Source of the DNA: Mycolicibacterium sp. CBMA 247
Lineage (GTDB): Bacteria; Actinomycetota; Actinomycetes; Mycobacteriales; Mycobacteriaceae
Length of the DNA: 64,000 nucleotides
Reading direction: 5' to 3'
Assembly: GCF_009729095.1 (NCBI RefSeq)
Contig: NZ_VTGX01000001.1
Coordinates: forward strand, 62,001-126,000
The translations under genes were made by a program, and so were the position numbers. Positions 15,969 through 25,235 of the stretch are shown here, piece by piece. The notes beneath the pieces were generated by a model. The model ran no database searches. It worked only from the letters and a program-made list of their open reading frames with translations, and was not told where the DNA came from. Position 1 is the first letter of the stretch; every line of letters begins with the position of its first letter.

Positions 15969-17882
15969 CTAGTCGATCTGCTCGCTGACTTCCTGCTCGC
16001 CCACCGGCGCACCGATCGCGGCGATCCACCCGGTGATCTGGCGCGCGATGTGCCGATCGGACAGACCGATCTCGGCGAGCACCTCCCCACGTGAGGCATG
16101 TTCCTGGAACACTTGCGGGACACCGAGATCCCGGCACGGCACGTCGATCTCGGCGTGCCGCAGCGCCGCGGACACCGACGAGCCGATACCGCCGTGCACC
16201 CCGTTGTCCTCGACGGTGACCACCAGCTTGTGACCGCGGGCCAGCTCACCGAGCACCTCCGGAACCGGCAGCACCCAACGCGGATCCACCACGGTGACAC
16301 CGATGCCCTGATTACGCAGCCGCTCGGCCACCGCCAGCGCCATCGACGCAAACGACCCCACCGCGACCAGCAGCACGTCGTCGGTCAGGCCGGCGGCCGG
16401 GACGCCGAGCACGTCAACACCCCCGCGCCGCTGAACCGCCGGAATGTCTTCGCCTACATCGCCTTTGGGGAACCGGATGGCTGTCGGGCCGTCTTTGACG
16501 GCCAGCGCCTCGCCGAGCTCCTCCCGTAGCCGCGCCCCGTCGCGGGGGGCGGCGACCCGGATGCCCGGGACGATGCCCAGGATCGACAGGTCCCAGACCC
16601 CGTTGTGGCTGGCCCCGTCCGGCCCGGTGACACCGGCCCGGTCCAGCACCATCGTGACGGGCAGCTTGTGCAGTGCGACATCCATCATCAGCTGGTCGAA
16701 AGCGCGGTTGAGGAACGTCGAGTAGATCGCCACCACCGGATGCAGGCCACCCATCGCCAGGCCGGCCGCCGAGGTCATGGCGTGCTGCTCGGCGATGCCC
16801 ACGTCGAAGAACCTGTCGGGGAACCGATCCCGGAATGCGCTCAGGCCGGTCGGCCCGGGCATGGCCGCGGTGATCGCCACGACGTCACGTCGTTTGGCGG
16901 CGATCTTGACCAGTTCGTCGGAGAACACCGAGGTCCAACCCAGCCCGGAGGCCTTGGTGGCGAGCCCGGTCTCCGGATCGATCACACCGCACGAGTGCAT
17001 CTGATCGGCTTCGTCGTTCTCCGCATGCGCGTAGCCCATGCCCTTGCGGGTCACCACGTGCACGATCACCGGGGCATTGAAGCCACGGGCGTGGCGCAGC
17101 GCGTTCTCCACCGCATGCTCGTCATGGCCGTCGATCGGGCCGACGTACTTGACCCCTAGGTCGGTGAACATCACCTGCGGGGAGATCGCGTCCTTGATAC
17201 CGGCCTTGATGCTGTGCATGCACTGGTAGCAGAACTCGCCGACGACGGGTAGCCCGCGCACGGCCTTGCGGCCCTCCTCGAGGATCCGCTCATAGCCCGG
17301 CTGCAGCCGCAGGCCCGCGAGATGGTCGGCGAATCCACCGATGGTTGGCGCGTAGCTGCGGCCGTTGTCGTTGACGACGATGACCACCGGGCGACCACCC
17401 GTAGCGATGTTGTTCAACGCCTCCCAGCACATGCCGCCGGTCAGGGCGCCGTCGCCCACGACCGCCACCACATGCCGATTGCGGTGTCCGGTCAGCTCAA
17501 AGGCCTTCGCCAAACCGTCGGCATAGGACAGCGCCGTGCTGGCGTGGCTGGACTCCACCCAGTCGTGCTCGCTCTCGCTGCGCGACGGGTAGCCCGACAG
17601 GCCGTCTTTCATCCGCAGGGTGTCGAAATCCTGTGCGCGGCCCGTCAGCATCTTGTGCACGTAAGCCTGATGGCCGGTGTCGAAGATGATCGGATCGTGC
17701 GGTGAATCGAACACGCGGTGTAGCGCCAAGGTGAGTTCGACGACACCCAGATTGGGGCCAAGATGTCCACCGGTTGCAGCGACCTTGTGGATCAGGAACT
17801 GACGGATTTCTTGCGCCAAATCCGTCAGCTGCGACTGTGACAGGTGCTGCAGATCAGCGGGACCGCGGACCTGTTCAAGCAT
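15969..17882 (-). CDS. dxs: 1-deoxy-D-xylulose-5-phosphate synthase
   Basis: A 637-aa thiamine-diphosphate enzyme that condenses pyruvate and glyceraldehyde 3-phosphate, the first step of the MEP isoprenoid pathway. The conserved [14 protein letters not shown] (His about 40) and the ThDP/Mg motif [17 protein letters not shown] (about 142-158) are visible, as is the transketolase C-terminal domain. The start ATG 17882 gives [15 protein letters not shown], matching mycobacterial Dxs1, and a TACACT hexamer 6 nt upstream suggests a leaderless transcript. Rv2682c counterpart. nhaA lies 28 nt upstream on the same strand. Confidence 0.96.
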   Translation of the reverse strand: MLEQVRGPADLQHLSQSQLTDLAQEIRQFLIHKVAATGGHLGPNLGVVELTLALHRVFDSPHDPIIFDTGHQAYVHKMLTGRAQDFDTLRMKDGLSGYPSRSESEHDWVESSHASTALSYADGLAKAFELTGHRNRHVVAVVGDGALTGGMCWEALNNIATGGRPVVIVVNDNGRSYAPTIGGFADHLAGLRLQPGYERILEEGRKAVRGLPVVGEFCYQCMHSIKAGIKDAISPQVMFTDLGVKYVGPIDGHDEHAVENALRHARGFNAPVIVHVVTRKGMGYAHAENDEADQMHSCGVIDPETGLATKASGLGWTSVFSDELVKIAAKRRDVVAITAAMPGPTGLSAFRDRFPDRFFDVGIAEQHAMTSAAGLAMGGLHPVVAIYSTFLNRAFDQLMMDVALHKLPVTMVLDRAGVTGPDGASHNGVWDLSILGIVPGIRVAAPRDGARLREELGEALAVKDGPTAIRFPKGDVGEDIPAVQRRGGVDVLGVPAAGLTDDVLLVAVGSFASMALAVAERLRNQGIGVTVVDPRWVLPVPEVLGELARGHKLVVTVEDNGVHGGIGSSVSAALRHAEIDVPCRDLGVPQVFQEHASRGEVLAEIGLSDRHIARQITGWIAAIGAPVGEQEVSEQID

Positions 17883-17888
17883 CCCGTT

Positions 17889-17894
17889 AGTGTA
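17889..17894 (-). promoter_or_regulatory. -10 element (TACACT) of dxs
   Basis: TACACT on the minus strand, 6 nt upstream of the dxs ATG at 17882, in the gap after nhaA. Suggests dxs has its own leaderless promoter even though nhaA is close upstream. Confidence 0.45.
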
Positions 17895-17910
17895 CGCACG
17901 CATCCCGATC

Positions 17911-19200
17911 TCAGTCCTGCCGAGGCTGATAGACATCGGGCACACCGTCATGGTCGGCGTCTATGGTCTCCAACTGGTGGATACGGCGATATGCGGCATT
18001 GCGCGACACCAGAACCACCGATGCGAGCAGACCCGCCACCACCGATCCCGTGACCACCGCAATCTTGACGTCGTCGTCGGCCACGCTGCCGTGCCCGAAG
18101 GCGAGTTCACCGATCAGCAAGGAGACGGTGAAACCGACCCCGGCCAACAATGCGACACCGAGCACGTCCCGCCAGGCGAGGTCCTCGTCGAGGCTCGCGT
18201 GGGTGAAACGGGCCAACAGATACGTCGTCCCCAGCACGCCGATGGGCTTGCCGAGCACCAGGCCGGCGATCACCCCGATCGTCACCGGATGCGACAGGGC
18301 ATCGGCGAAGCCCGACCATCCGCCGACCGTGACACCGGCGGCGAAGAACGCGAACACCGGCACGGCGAACCCCGCCGAGAGTGGCCGCATGCGGTGTTCG
18401 AAGTGTTCGGCGGCAGCGTGGCGGCCCAGCACCGGAACGGTGAACCCGAGCACCACACCGGCCACCGTGGCGTGCACGCCACTGGCATGCACGAGCGCCC
18501 AGGCCAGCGCGGCCGGCGGCAACAGGATCCACCACTGGCGCACACCCCGCTGCACCGCGACGGCGAACAGTCCGATCGGGATCAATGCCGCGGCCAACGG
18601 GCCGAGCGCCAGGTGGTCGGTGTAGAAGACTGCGATCACGGTGATGGCCAGCAGATCGTCGACGACCGCCAGCGTCAGCAGGAAGATCCGCAGCGCCGCA
18701 GGCAGGTGGGTGGACACCACGGCCAGCACCGCCAACGCGAAGGCGATGTCGGTGGCGATCGGCACCGCCCACCCGCCGAGAGTCTCCGGGTGCCCCGAGA
18801 ACAGGTTGATCCCGACAAAGACCGCCGCAGGCACCACCATGCCGCCGACGGCGGCCGCGATGGGCAGTGCGGCACGGGCCGGGTCGCGCAGATCTCCCGC
18901 GACGAACTCGCGCTTGAGTTCGACGCCGACGACGAAGAAGAAGATCGCCAGCAGACCATCGGCGGCCCACGCCGACAGGCTCAGATCGAGATGCAGGGAC
19001 TGGGGCCCGACGACGAATTCCGAGAGTCGGTGATAGCCGCTTGACCACGGCGAATTGGCCCACACCAGCGCCGCGCCCGCGGCCGCCAGCAGCAACGCCC
19101 CGCCGAACGTCTCGGCGCGAAGCAACCCCGAGACCCGCTGCCACTCCGGCCAGGACCCGCGCGCCAGCAGACGCCGGCTGGGTTCACGGCGATTGCTCAT
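17911..19200 (-). CDS. nhaA: Na+/H+ antiporter NhaA with an acidic calcium-type C-terminal tail
   Basis: A 429-aa inner-membrane protein with about 12 hydrophobic segments. The ion-binding aspartates are visible as [11 protein letters not shown] (Asp about 151) and AVVDDLLAI (Asp about 181-182), which correspond to D133, D163 and D164 of E. coli NhaA. It expels sodium in exchange for protons. The last residues read [15 protein letters not shown], containing the spacing D-x-D-x-D-G-x-x-D seen in thrombospondin type 3 and EF-like calcium loops. ATG 19200 has a GGAG upstream. Not at this position in M. tuberculosis, to my recollection. Confidence 0.93.
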   Translation of the reverse strand: MSNRREPSRRLLARGSWPEWQRVSGLLRAETFGGALLLAAAGAALVWANSPWSSGYHRLSEFVVGPQSLHLDLSLSAWAADGLLAIFFFVVGVELKREFVAGDLRDPARAALPIAAAVGGMVVPAAVFVGINLFSGHPETLGGWAVPIATDIAFALAVLAVVSTHLPAALRIFLLTLAVVDDLLAITVIAVFYTDHLALGPLAAALIPIGLFAVAVQRGVRQWWILLPPAALAWALVHASGVHATVAGVVLGFTVPVLGRHAAAEHFEHRMRPLSAGFAVPVFAFFAAGVTVGGWSGFADALSHPVTIGVIAGLVLGKPIGVLGTTYLLARFTHASLDEDLAWRDVLGVALLAGVGFTVSLLIGELAFGHGSVADDDVKIAVVTGSVVAGLLASVVLVSRNAAYRRIHQLETIDADHDGVPDVYQPRQD

Positions 19201-19400
19201 TCGGGCTCCTGTGGTCAGCATGCAACGAACGCCGACCAGACTTCCCGGCACACCTGCGGGTTCACGCTAACAGGCCGCGGGTTGCGGGCAAACGCCGACG
19301 AAGTCCGCGGCAGCGTCTCAAACCGGCGACAAACCGACGGCATCGTGATTACGTAAGGTGTTAGGCGAAGTCGATTACGTCGATTACTCCGGGGTGCGGG

Positions 19401-20489
19401 TTGAATCCATTCGATCATTACTACGCGCGTACTGCCCTGCTCGCTGCGCAGGGCAAGCGCACCCGGATGCAACGCACGATCGGGGCCAGCATCTTCGGGT
19501 TGAGCCTGATTCCCCTGCTGGTGTTGATCAGCCCGAAGGGTCCGCACGGCGCCCTCCAGTACGTGGCAGTGGCCGTCAGCGTCGGCGGCCTGACCCTGGC
19601 GCAGTGGTGGTGGCGGCGGCAGTGGCCGAGCCGCAACCAGTCGTGGATCGTCGTATCCATCGGCACGGCCTGTATCGCGGCGACGTGCATCTTCCTGGTG
19701 GATCCGACCATCGGCCTTATGGGTTCCAGCGCATTGAGCCTGATCACCGGATACACGGCGTTTCTGCACAGTCGCCGGGTGCTGCATCTCACCTGGGTGG
19801 CCTCCGGTGTGGTGGTGGGCTTCCTCGGTGTCCGGGTGGCGCTGACCGACGCCTTGCTCGGAGTCGCCGGCGCAGTGGTCGCGGTCCTGGTGATTCTTGG
19901 CACCTCGGCGCTGTGCCGGACGGCCGTCGAACTGATCGAACCCGACCAAGTCCAGCATCCGAGCGAGATCGACCCGCTGACCGGTCTGCTCAACCGCGAG
20001 GCATTCGACATGCACACCGCCACCATGCTGGGGTCGCACAGCCGCCACGACGACCAGTATCTGGTGGTGGTGGCGGTCGGGATCGACGACATGGCACTGC
20101 TCAGCGATATGGACGGCAGTCACAGCACGTTGCACGCCCGGGTCGCCGTCGCACAGGCCATCCGCGAGACCGTGCGCCACAAGGTCCCGCTGGCCCACGT
20201 GTCCGACAGCGAATTCCTGATCGCCGACGTGTTCAAAACCAACGATCCCTCACCGCTGGTCAATCGGATCCGCATGGCGATCACCACCACGCCCATGCGC
20301 CTGACGGCCAGTATCGGCACAGCCTGCAGCCAATTGCGCCCGCTGACCGAACTGCCCACCGAGCAGATCGTCGATGCCCTGGTGGCGCTGGCCGGCACCG
20401 CGATGAACAAGTCGAAGGCCCAGGGCGGCAACCGGGCCACCTACGCGCACTTCCCCACCCCGACGATGGGCCCCGACTCCCAGGAGTGA
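19401..20489 (+). CDS. Membrane protein with a degenerate GGDEF domain
   Basis: A 362-aa protein with six hydrophobic segments in the first 190 residues, then a diguanylate-cyclase-like domain introduced by SEIDPLTGLLNREAF. The position of the GGDEF signature reads LAHVSDSEFLIADVF, so the catalytic glycines are replaced by Ser-Asp. The domain is therefore unlikely to synthesise cyclic di-GMP, and may bind nucleotide or act as a scaffold. The start is TTG 19401 (the only in-frame initiator near a GGGGTGCGGG stretch), which makes the N-terminus uncertain. No EAL domain partner is in the window. Confidence 0.75.
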   Translation: MNPFDHYYARTALLAAQGKRTRMQRTIGASIFGLSLIPLLVLISPKGPHGALQYVAVAVSVGGLTLAQWWWRRQWPSRNQSWIVVSIGTACIAATCIFLVDPTIGLMGSSALSLITGYTAFLHSRRVLHLTWVASGVVVGFLGVRVALTDALLGVAGAVVAVLVILGTSALCRTAVELIEPDQVQHPSEIDPLTGLLNREAFDMHTATMLGSHSRHDDQYLVVVAVGIDDMALLSDMDGSHSTLHARVAVAQAIRETVRHKVPLAHVSDSEFLIADVFKTNDPSPLVNRIRMAITTTPMRLTASIGTACSQLRPLTELPTEQIVDALVALAGTAMNKSKAQGGNRATYAHFPTPTMGPDSQE

Positions 20490-20508
20490 GCGCGGCCCGT
20501 ACCGCGGG

Positions 20509-21717
20509 TCAGCGGGTCAGCACCGCGATGCACTCCACATGGTGGGTGAGCGGGAAGGAATCGAACACCCGCAGTTCCTCGACGGCGTAGCCGTGCCGCA
20601 GATACAGGCCCACATCGCGGGCGAACGATGCCGCCTCGCAACCGATGTGGATGACCCTCGGCACGTCGGTGGCGGTGAGCGCGTCGATCACCTCTCGGCC
20701 CGCGCCCGTGCGCGGCGGATCGAGCACCACGACGTCGGGACGTCCCGACTCGGCGGACAGGGCTCGGCGCACCGAATCGGTGACTACCGAGACCCAGGGC
20801 AGGTCGGCCAGTGCGCTGCGGGCCGCACGCGATGCAGAGCGGGAGGTGTCGACGGTCAGCACCCGTCCCTCCGGCCCGACCTGCTCGGCCAGCGCCGCGG
20901 CGAAAACCCCGGCGCCGCCGTACAGATCCCACGCCGTCATGCCCGGCTGCAACCCGGCCCAGTCGGCGACCAGTCCGCTGTAGAGGGCGGCCGCTTCGCG
21001 GTGGGCCTGCCAGAACGCCGTCACCGGCAACATCCACTGCCGCCCGCCGATGCGCTGTACCGCCTCGTAGTCGCCCTCGATGACCCGCGTCGCATTCTTG
21101 CGGCCGTCCTTGCGGCCGGACGCCTTGGGGCCAGATTGCACGACGTGCCGGCGACCGTCGGAGTCCAACACCACGTGCACATGCGCGCCCGGTGTCCAAC
21201 GCACCGCGGCCAGGCCGTCGGTCAGCTCGGCGGGCAGCTGCCCGCAGCTGAGATCGGTGACCAGCTCGGCGCTGTGGTAGCGGTGGAATCCGGCCCGGCC
21301 GTCGGCGGTGGTGTCCAGCCGTACGCGGGTCCGCCAGCCGCGAACCTCACCGGCGCCGACCGGTTCGGCCACCGCGGTCTGCTCGTCGCGCCAGGTGAAT
21401 CCACCCAGCCGGGACAGCTGATTGGCCACCACCGAGCCCTTGAGCCGCCGCGCCGCACCCGGCTCGGCGAACGCCAGGTCGCAACACCCGGCACCGTCGA
21501 CCCCGGCTATACGGCACAGCGAGGAAACCCGGTCCGGCGACGGGTCGATGACCTCGACAACCTCGGCGTGCCAATACGATCCGCGTTGGTCGAGCACCTT
21601 GACCCGCACCGTCTCGCCGGGCAGGGCGTAACGGACGAACACCACCCGGCCGTCGTGGCGGGCCACACAACTGCCGCCGTTGGCGGCCGGGCCCGTGGTC
21701 AGTGTCAGATCGTTCAT
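20509..21717 (-). CDS. TrmA/RumA-type RNA (uracil-5-)methyltransferase
   Basis: A 402-aa SAM-dependent RNA methyltransferase. An N-terminal TRAM-like domain (residues about 1-60) is followed by cysteines that may hold an Fe-S cluster (LCRIAGVDGAGCCDLAF). The SAM motif is WDLYGGAGVFAAALAEQVG, then VVLDPPRTGAG and the catalytic-cysteine motif HIGCEAASFARD, ending FDSFPLTHHVECIAVLTR. These are the hallmarks of uracil-C5 methylation of tRNA or rRNA. The ATG overlaps the stop of the upstream transporter by 4 nt (ATGA). Rv2689c counterpart; the exact target base is unknown. Confidence 0.9.
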   Translation of the reverse strand: MNDLTLTTGPAANGGSCVARHDGRVVFVRYALPGETVRVKVLDQRGSYWHAEVVEVIDPSPDRVSSLCRIAGVDGAGCCDLAFAEPGAARRLKGSVVANQLSRLGGFTWRDEQTAVAEPVGAGEVRGWRTRVRLDTTADGRAGFHRYHSAELVTDLSCGQLPAELTDGLAAVRWTPGAHVHVVLDSDGRRHVVQSGPKASGRKDGRKNATRVIEGDYEAVQRIGGRQWMLPVTAFWQAHREAAALYSGLVADWAGLQPGMTAWDLYGGAGVFAAALAEQVGPEGRVLTVDTSRSASRAARSALADLPWVSVVTDSVRRALSAESGRPDVVVLDPPRTGAGREVIDALTATDVPRVIHIGCEAASFARDVGLYLRHGYAVEELRVFDSFPLTHHVECIAVLTR

Positions 21718-23711
21718 TCCAAGAACCCCCTTCGCGCATCGCCCGGGGTGACGCGAGGCTGCAGCGCCTTCAACCGCTCCGACGAATTCAATTGCCATGG
21801 AACCGATGTCACCATCACATTGGGTATGAACAGCAGCCGGCCCTTGAGCCGCAACGCACTCTGGTTGTGCAGCACCTGTTCCCACCAGTGACCCACCACG
21901 TATTCCGGGATGAACACCGTCACCACGGTTCGCGGCGATTCCTTGGTCACACGTCTGACGTAATCCAGTACCGGCCGGGTGATTTCACGGTAGGGAGAGG
22001 CGATCACCTTGAGCGGCACACTGATATCGCTGTCCTCCCACTGGTGCACCAGCGCGCGAGTCTCGGCGTCATCGACGCTGACCGTGATCGCCTCCAGTAG
22101 ATCCGGCCGGGTAGCTCGCGCATAGGCCAGCGCCCGTTTGGTCGGCAGATGCAGTTTCGACACCAGGACCACCGCGTGGTTGCGGCTCGGCAGCACGATG
22201 TCGCCGCCTTCGCTTTCGTCCTGCCCCTCGAGCTCATGGGCCACGGTGTCGTAGTGCTTGTGGATGAGCTTCATGACCACGAACAGGGCGCTCATCGCCA
22301 GGATGGCGATCCAGGCGCCGGCGAGGAACTTGGTCACCACCACGACCACCAGCACCGTGCCGGTTGCGGTCAAGCCGATGGCGTTGATGATGCGCGACCG
22401 CATCATGTGCCGCCGCACCGCCGGATCGGTTTCGGTGCGCAACAACCGGGTCCAGTGCCGGACCATGCCGATCTGGCTGAGCGTGAACGATACGAACACG
22501 CCGACGATGTAGAGCTGGATCAGCGCGGTCACCTCGGCCCGGAACGCCACCACGAACGCCATGGCGGCGAAGGCCAGGAACAGGATGCCGTTGGAGAACG
22601 CCAGCCGGTCACCTCGGGTGTGCAGCTGCCGCGGCAGATAGCGATCCTGGGCCAGGATCGATCCGAGCACCGGGAACCCGTTGAACGCGGTGTTGGCGGC
22701 CAGCATCAGGATCAGCGCGGTAACTCCGGCGATCAGGTACAGACCCACCGGGAAGTTGTGGAACACCGCATCGGCGAGCTGGGCGATCAACGTCTTCTGC
22801 TCATAGCCCGGTGGCGCACCGATCAGCTGCTCTTGAGGTCGCTCGGCCATCTTCACCCCGGTCGCCTTGGCCAGCAGGATGATGCCCATCAACAGTGTCA
22901 CCGAGATCACACCGAGCAGCAGCAGGGTGGTTGCGGCGTTACGCGACTTGGGTTTCCGGAAGGCCGGTACGCCGTTGCTGATCGCCTCGACACCGGTCAG
23001 CGCTGCCGAGCCCGAAGAGAACGCCCGCGCCACCAGGAACACCAGCGCGAACCCGAGAACCTCGCCGTGTTCGGGATGCATCTCGAAACCGGCGGACTCC
23101 GCCCGCAGTGGATGGCCCAGCACGTAGATCTGGAACAGGCCCCAGCCCAGCATGATGTACATGCCGACCATGAACGCGTAGGTGGGAATCGCGAACGCGG
23201 TGCCCGATTCCCGCAGCCCGCGCAGGTTCATCGAAGCCAGCAACAGGATCGCCACCACCGCGAAGATCACCTTGTGCTCGGCGACGAACGGAACCGCGGA
23301 ACCGATGTTCGACATCGCCGAGGACATGGATACGGCCACCGTCAGCACGTAATCCACCATCAACGCACTGGCCACCGTCAGACCCGCGGTCGGCCCGAGA
23401 TTCGTGGTGACGACCTCGTAGTCACCGCCACCGGACGGATAGGCGTGCACATTCTGGCGGTAACTGGCGATCACGATCAGCATGACGGCCGCCACCGCCA
23501 TGCCGATCCACGGCGTCAGCGAGTAGGCCGTCAGCCCTGCCACCGACAGCACCAGGAAGACCTCCTCCGGCGCGTAGGCCACCGACGACAAGGCGTCGGA
23601 GGCGAACACCGGCAGGGCGATCCGTTTGGGCAAGAGGGTGTGAGACAGCTTGTCGCTGCGAAACGGCCGCCCCAGGACTAACCGGCGCGTTGCCGTCGAA
23701 AGCTTGGACAC
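21714..23711 (-). CDS. APC-superfamily amino-acid/polyamine permease
   Basis: A 665-aa membrane protein. The first half to two thirds contains about 12 hydrophobic segments, opened by LPVFASDALSSVAYAPEEV and with the ALTGVEAISNGVPAFRKPKSRNA block typical of APC permeases. The C-terminal 170 residues are soluble (VVLVSKLHLPTKRALAYA..., VTVFIPEYVVGHWWEQVLHN) and resemble the extension of the Rv2690c counterpart. Substrate unknown. The start GTG 23711 sits 8 nt after a TAGTCT hexamer. Divergent from ceoB; the pair has the same order in M. tuberculosis, which suggests a potassium or envelope-homeostasis link. Confidence 0.9.
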   Translation of the reverse strand: MSKLSTATRRLVLGRPFRSDKLSHTLLPKRIALPVFASDALSSVAYAPEEVFLVLSVAGLTAYSLTPWIGMAVAAVMLIVIASYRQNVHAYPSGGGDYEVVTTNLGPTAGLTVASALMVDYVLTVAVSMSSAMSNIGSAVPFVAEHKVIFAVVAILLLASMNLRGLRESGTAFAIPTYAFMVGMYIMLGWGLFQIYVLGHPLRAESAGFEMHPEHGEVLGFALVFLVARAFSSGSAALTGVEAISNGVPAFRKPKSRNAATTLLLLGVISVTLLMGIILLAKATGVKMAERPQEQLIGAPPGYEQKTLIAQLADAVFHNFPVGLYLIAGVTALILMLAANTAFNGFPVLGSILAQDRYLPRQLHTRGDRLAFSNGILFLAFAAMAFVVAFRAEVTALIQLYIVGVFVSFTLSQIGMVRHWTRLLRTETDPAVRRHMMRSRIINAIGLTATGTVLVVVVVTKFLAGAWIAILAMSALFVVMKLIHKHYDTVAHELEGQDESEGGDIVLPSRNHAVVLVSKLHLPTKRALAYARATRPDLLEAITVSVDDAETRALVHQWEDSDISVPLKVIASPYREITRPVLDYVRRVTKESPRTVVTVFIPEYVVGHWWEQVLHNQSALRLKGRLLFIPNVMVTSVPWQLNSSERLKALQPRVTPGDARRGFLE

Positions 23712-23719
23712 GAGAGCCA

Positions 23720-23725
23720 AGACTA
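23720..23725 (-). promoter_or_regulatory. Possible -10 element (TAGTCT) of the APC permease gene
   Basis: TAGTCT on the minus strand ends 8 nt before GTG 23711. A TTGTCA hexamer lies further upstream at 23746-23751, but the 20-nt gap is longer than usual. Weak support. Confidence 0.3.
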
Positions 23726-23817
23726 AGCCCGAAGACGAAAAGTCGTGACAAAGCTGTAGCGTTCCGAGTGCACGGATAGAGCAACAGCGCTCTTCTGCCA
23801 CCGGAGAGGACCGTCGG

Positions 23818-24492
23818 GTGCGTGTAGTCGTCATGGGGTGCGGCCGGGTCGGCGCGTCCCTCGCAGACAGCCTGGCCCGGATCGGCCACGAGGTCGCGGT
23901 CATCGATCGCGACAGCACCGCGTTCCATCGGCTGTCGCCGGAGTTCGCCGGTGAACGTGTGCTCGGTATGGGCTTCGACCGCGACGTGCTCCTGCGCGCC
24001 GGGATCGAGGAGGCCGGTGCGTTCGCCGCGGTGTCCTCGGGTGACAACTCCAACATCATCTCGGCCCGGGTGGCCCGCGAAACGTTCGGCGTCGAACGCG
24101 TAGTGGCACGTATCTACGACGCCAAGCGCGCCGCGGTCTACGAGCGGCTGGGCATCCCCACTGTGGCCACCGTGCCGTGGACCACCGATCGCTTGCTCAA
24201 CGTGCTGACCAGAGAGACCGAGACCACCAAGTGGCGCGACCCGTCGGGCAACGTGGGTGTGGCCGAGCTACCGCTGCACCAGGATTGGGCCGGGCATCTG
24301 GTCACCGACCTCGAAGTGGCCACCGGCGGCCGGGTGGCGTTCATCATCCGGTTCGGCAGCGGCTATCTGCCCGATCAGAAGACCGTGATCCAGGCCGGCG
24401 ATCAGGTCTACATCGCCGCGGTGTCCGGGCACATCGCCGAGGCGCTGGCCATCGCGGCACTCCCGCCGAGCGAGGACGTCGGATCCGTATGA
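23818..24492 (+). CDS. ceoB: TrkA-N/C regulator of potassium uptake (CeoB)
   Basis: A 224-aa cytosolic regulator with an N-terminal NAD-binding fold (VVVMGCGRVGASLADSLARIG, then VIDRDSTAFHRL) and a C-terminal TrkA-C region (LPLHQDWAGHLVTDLEVATG). Such proteins gate Trk potassium channels. The GTG at 23818 has a GGAGAGG about 10 nt before it. The stop overlaps a 24-codon ORF that links it to ceoC. Rv2691 counterpart. Confidence 0.92.
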   Translation: MRVVVMGCGRVGASLADSLARIGHEVAVIDRDSTAFHRLSPEFAGERVLGMGFDRDVLLRAGIEEAGAFAAVSSGDNSNIISARVARETFGVERVVARIYDAKRAAVYERLGIPTVATVPWTTDRLLNVLTRETETTKWRDPSGNVGVAELPLHQDWAGHLVTDLEVATGGRVAFIIRFGSGYLPDQKTVIQAGDQVYIAAVSGHIAEALAIAALPPSEDVGSV

Positions 24493-24563
24493 CCACTGCC
24501 TCGAACTCTGCCAACGACGATTCCCACGATTCCCACGATTCTCAGGAGGAGTCGCGCCGATGA
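24489..24563 (+). CDS. 24-codon ORF linking ceoB and ceoC
   Basis: The frame starts MTTASNSANDDSHDSHDSQE and ends in a short basic tail. Its ATG overlaps the ceoB stop (ATGA), and its TGA overlaps the ceoC ATG (ATGA). The coding DNA contains a repeated 9-nt block (GATTCCCAC twice, then GATTCTCAG), and the AGGAGGAG ribosome-binding site of ceoC is inside it. The peptide is small, hydrophilic and His/Asp/Ser-rich, without similarity I can name. It may exist only to keep ceoC translation coupled, or could bind a metal through its His/Asp residues. Confidence 0.45.
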   Translation: MTTASNSANDDSHDSHDSQEESRR

Positions 24564-25228
24564 AAGTTGCCATCGCCGGGGCCGGGGCTGTCGGCCGCTC
24601 GATCGCACGCGAGTTGCTGGACAGCAACCATGACGTGACGCTGTTGGAGCGCAACCCCGAACACATCGACGTCGACGCGATTCCCGCCGCGCACTGGCTG
24701 CTCGGAGATGCCTGTGAGCTCACCGTGATGGAGTCGGTTAAGCTCGAGGAATTCGACGTGGTGATCGCGGCGACCGGTGACGACAAGGTCAACGTCGTGG
24801 TCAGCCTGCTGGCCAAGACCGAGTTCGCCGTTCCCCGGGTGGTGGCCCGCGTCAACGATCCCCGCAACGAGTGGCTGTTCGACGAGAACTGGGGTGTCGA
24901 CGTGGCGGTGTCGACACCACGCATGCTCGCCTCTCTGGTCGAGGAGGCTGTCGCGGTCGGGGATCTGGTGCGGCTGATGGAGTTCCGCAAGGGGCAGGCC
25001 AACCTCGTCGAGATCACCCTGCCCGACGACACCCCGTGGGGCGGGAGGCCGGTCAAGCGCCTCAATCTGCCCCGCGACACCTCGCTGGTGACGATCCTGC
25101 GCGGGGCCAGGGTGATCGTGCCCGAATCCGATGAGCCCCTCGAGGGTGGCGACGAACTGCTGTTCGTCGCCGTCACCGAGTCCGAGGACGAACTGCGCGA
25201 ACTGCTGCTGCATCCGGCCCCGCGCTAG
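24560..25228 (+). CDS. ceoC: TrkA-N/C regulator of potassium uptake (CeoC)
   Basis: A 222-aa paralogue of CeoB. The Rossmann motif is VAIAGAGAVGRSIARELL with VTLLERNPEHIDVDA, and the C-terminal TrkA-C domain contains LVEITLPDDTPWGGRPV and AVTESEDELREL. ATG 24560 has AGGAGGAG 8-10 nt upstream. Rv2692 counterpart; in M. tuberculosis the two proteins form a pair. It is convergent with the DUF3159 gene. Confidence 0.92.
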   Translation: MKVAIAGAGAVGRSIARELLDSNHDVTLLERNPEHIDVDAIPAAHWLLGDACELTVMESVKLEEFDVVIAATGDDKVNVVVSLLAKTEFAVPRVVARVNDPRNEWLFDENWGVDVAVSTPRMLASLVEEAVAVGDLVRLMEFRKGQANLVEITLPDDTPWGGRPVKRLNLPRDTSLVTILRGARVIVPESDEPLEGGDELLFVAVTESEDELRELLLHPAPR

Positions 25229-25235
25229 CGGGCGC

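Noticed and set aside
17890..19044. 384-codon plus-strand frame opposite nhaA
   Set aside because: Antisense of a clear NhaA; composition is His/Arg/Gly-rich with no domain.
19340..19395. Possible iron box and repeated CGATTACGT ahead of the GGDEF gene
   Set aside because: The match to the IdeR consensus TTAGGTTAGGCTAACCTAA is poor and limited to TTAGGC; the repeats are short.
22149..23681. 510-codon plus-strand frame opposite the APC permease
   Set aside because: Antisense shadow; no recognisable motif and the permease has full family similarity.
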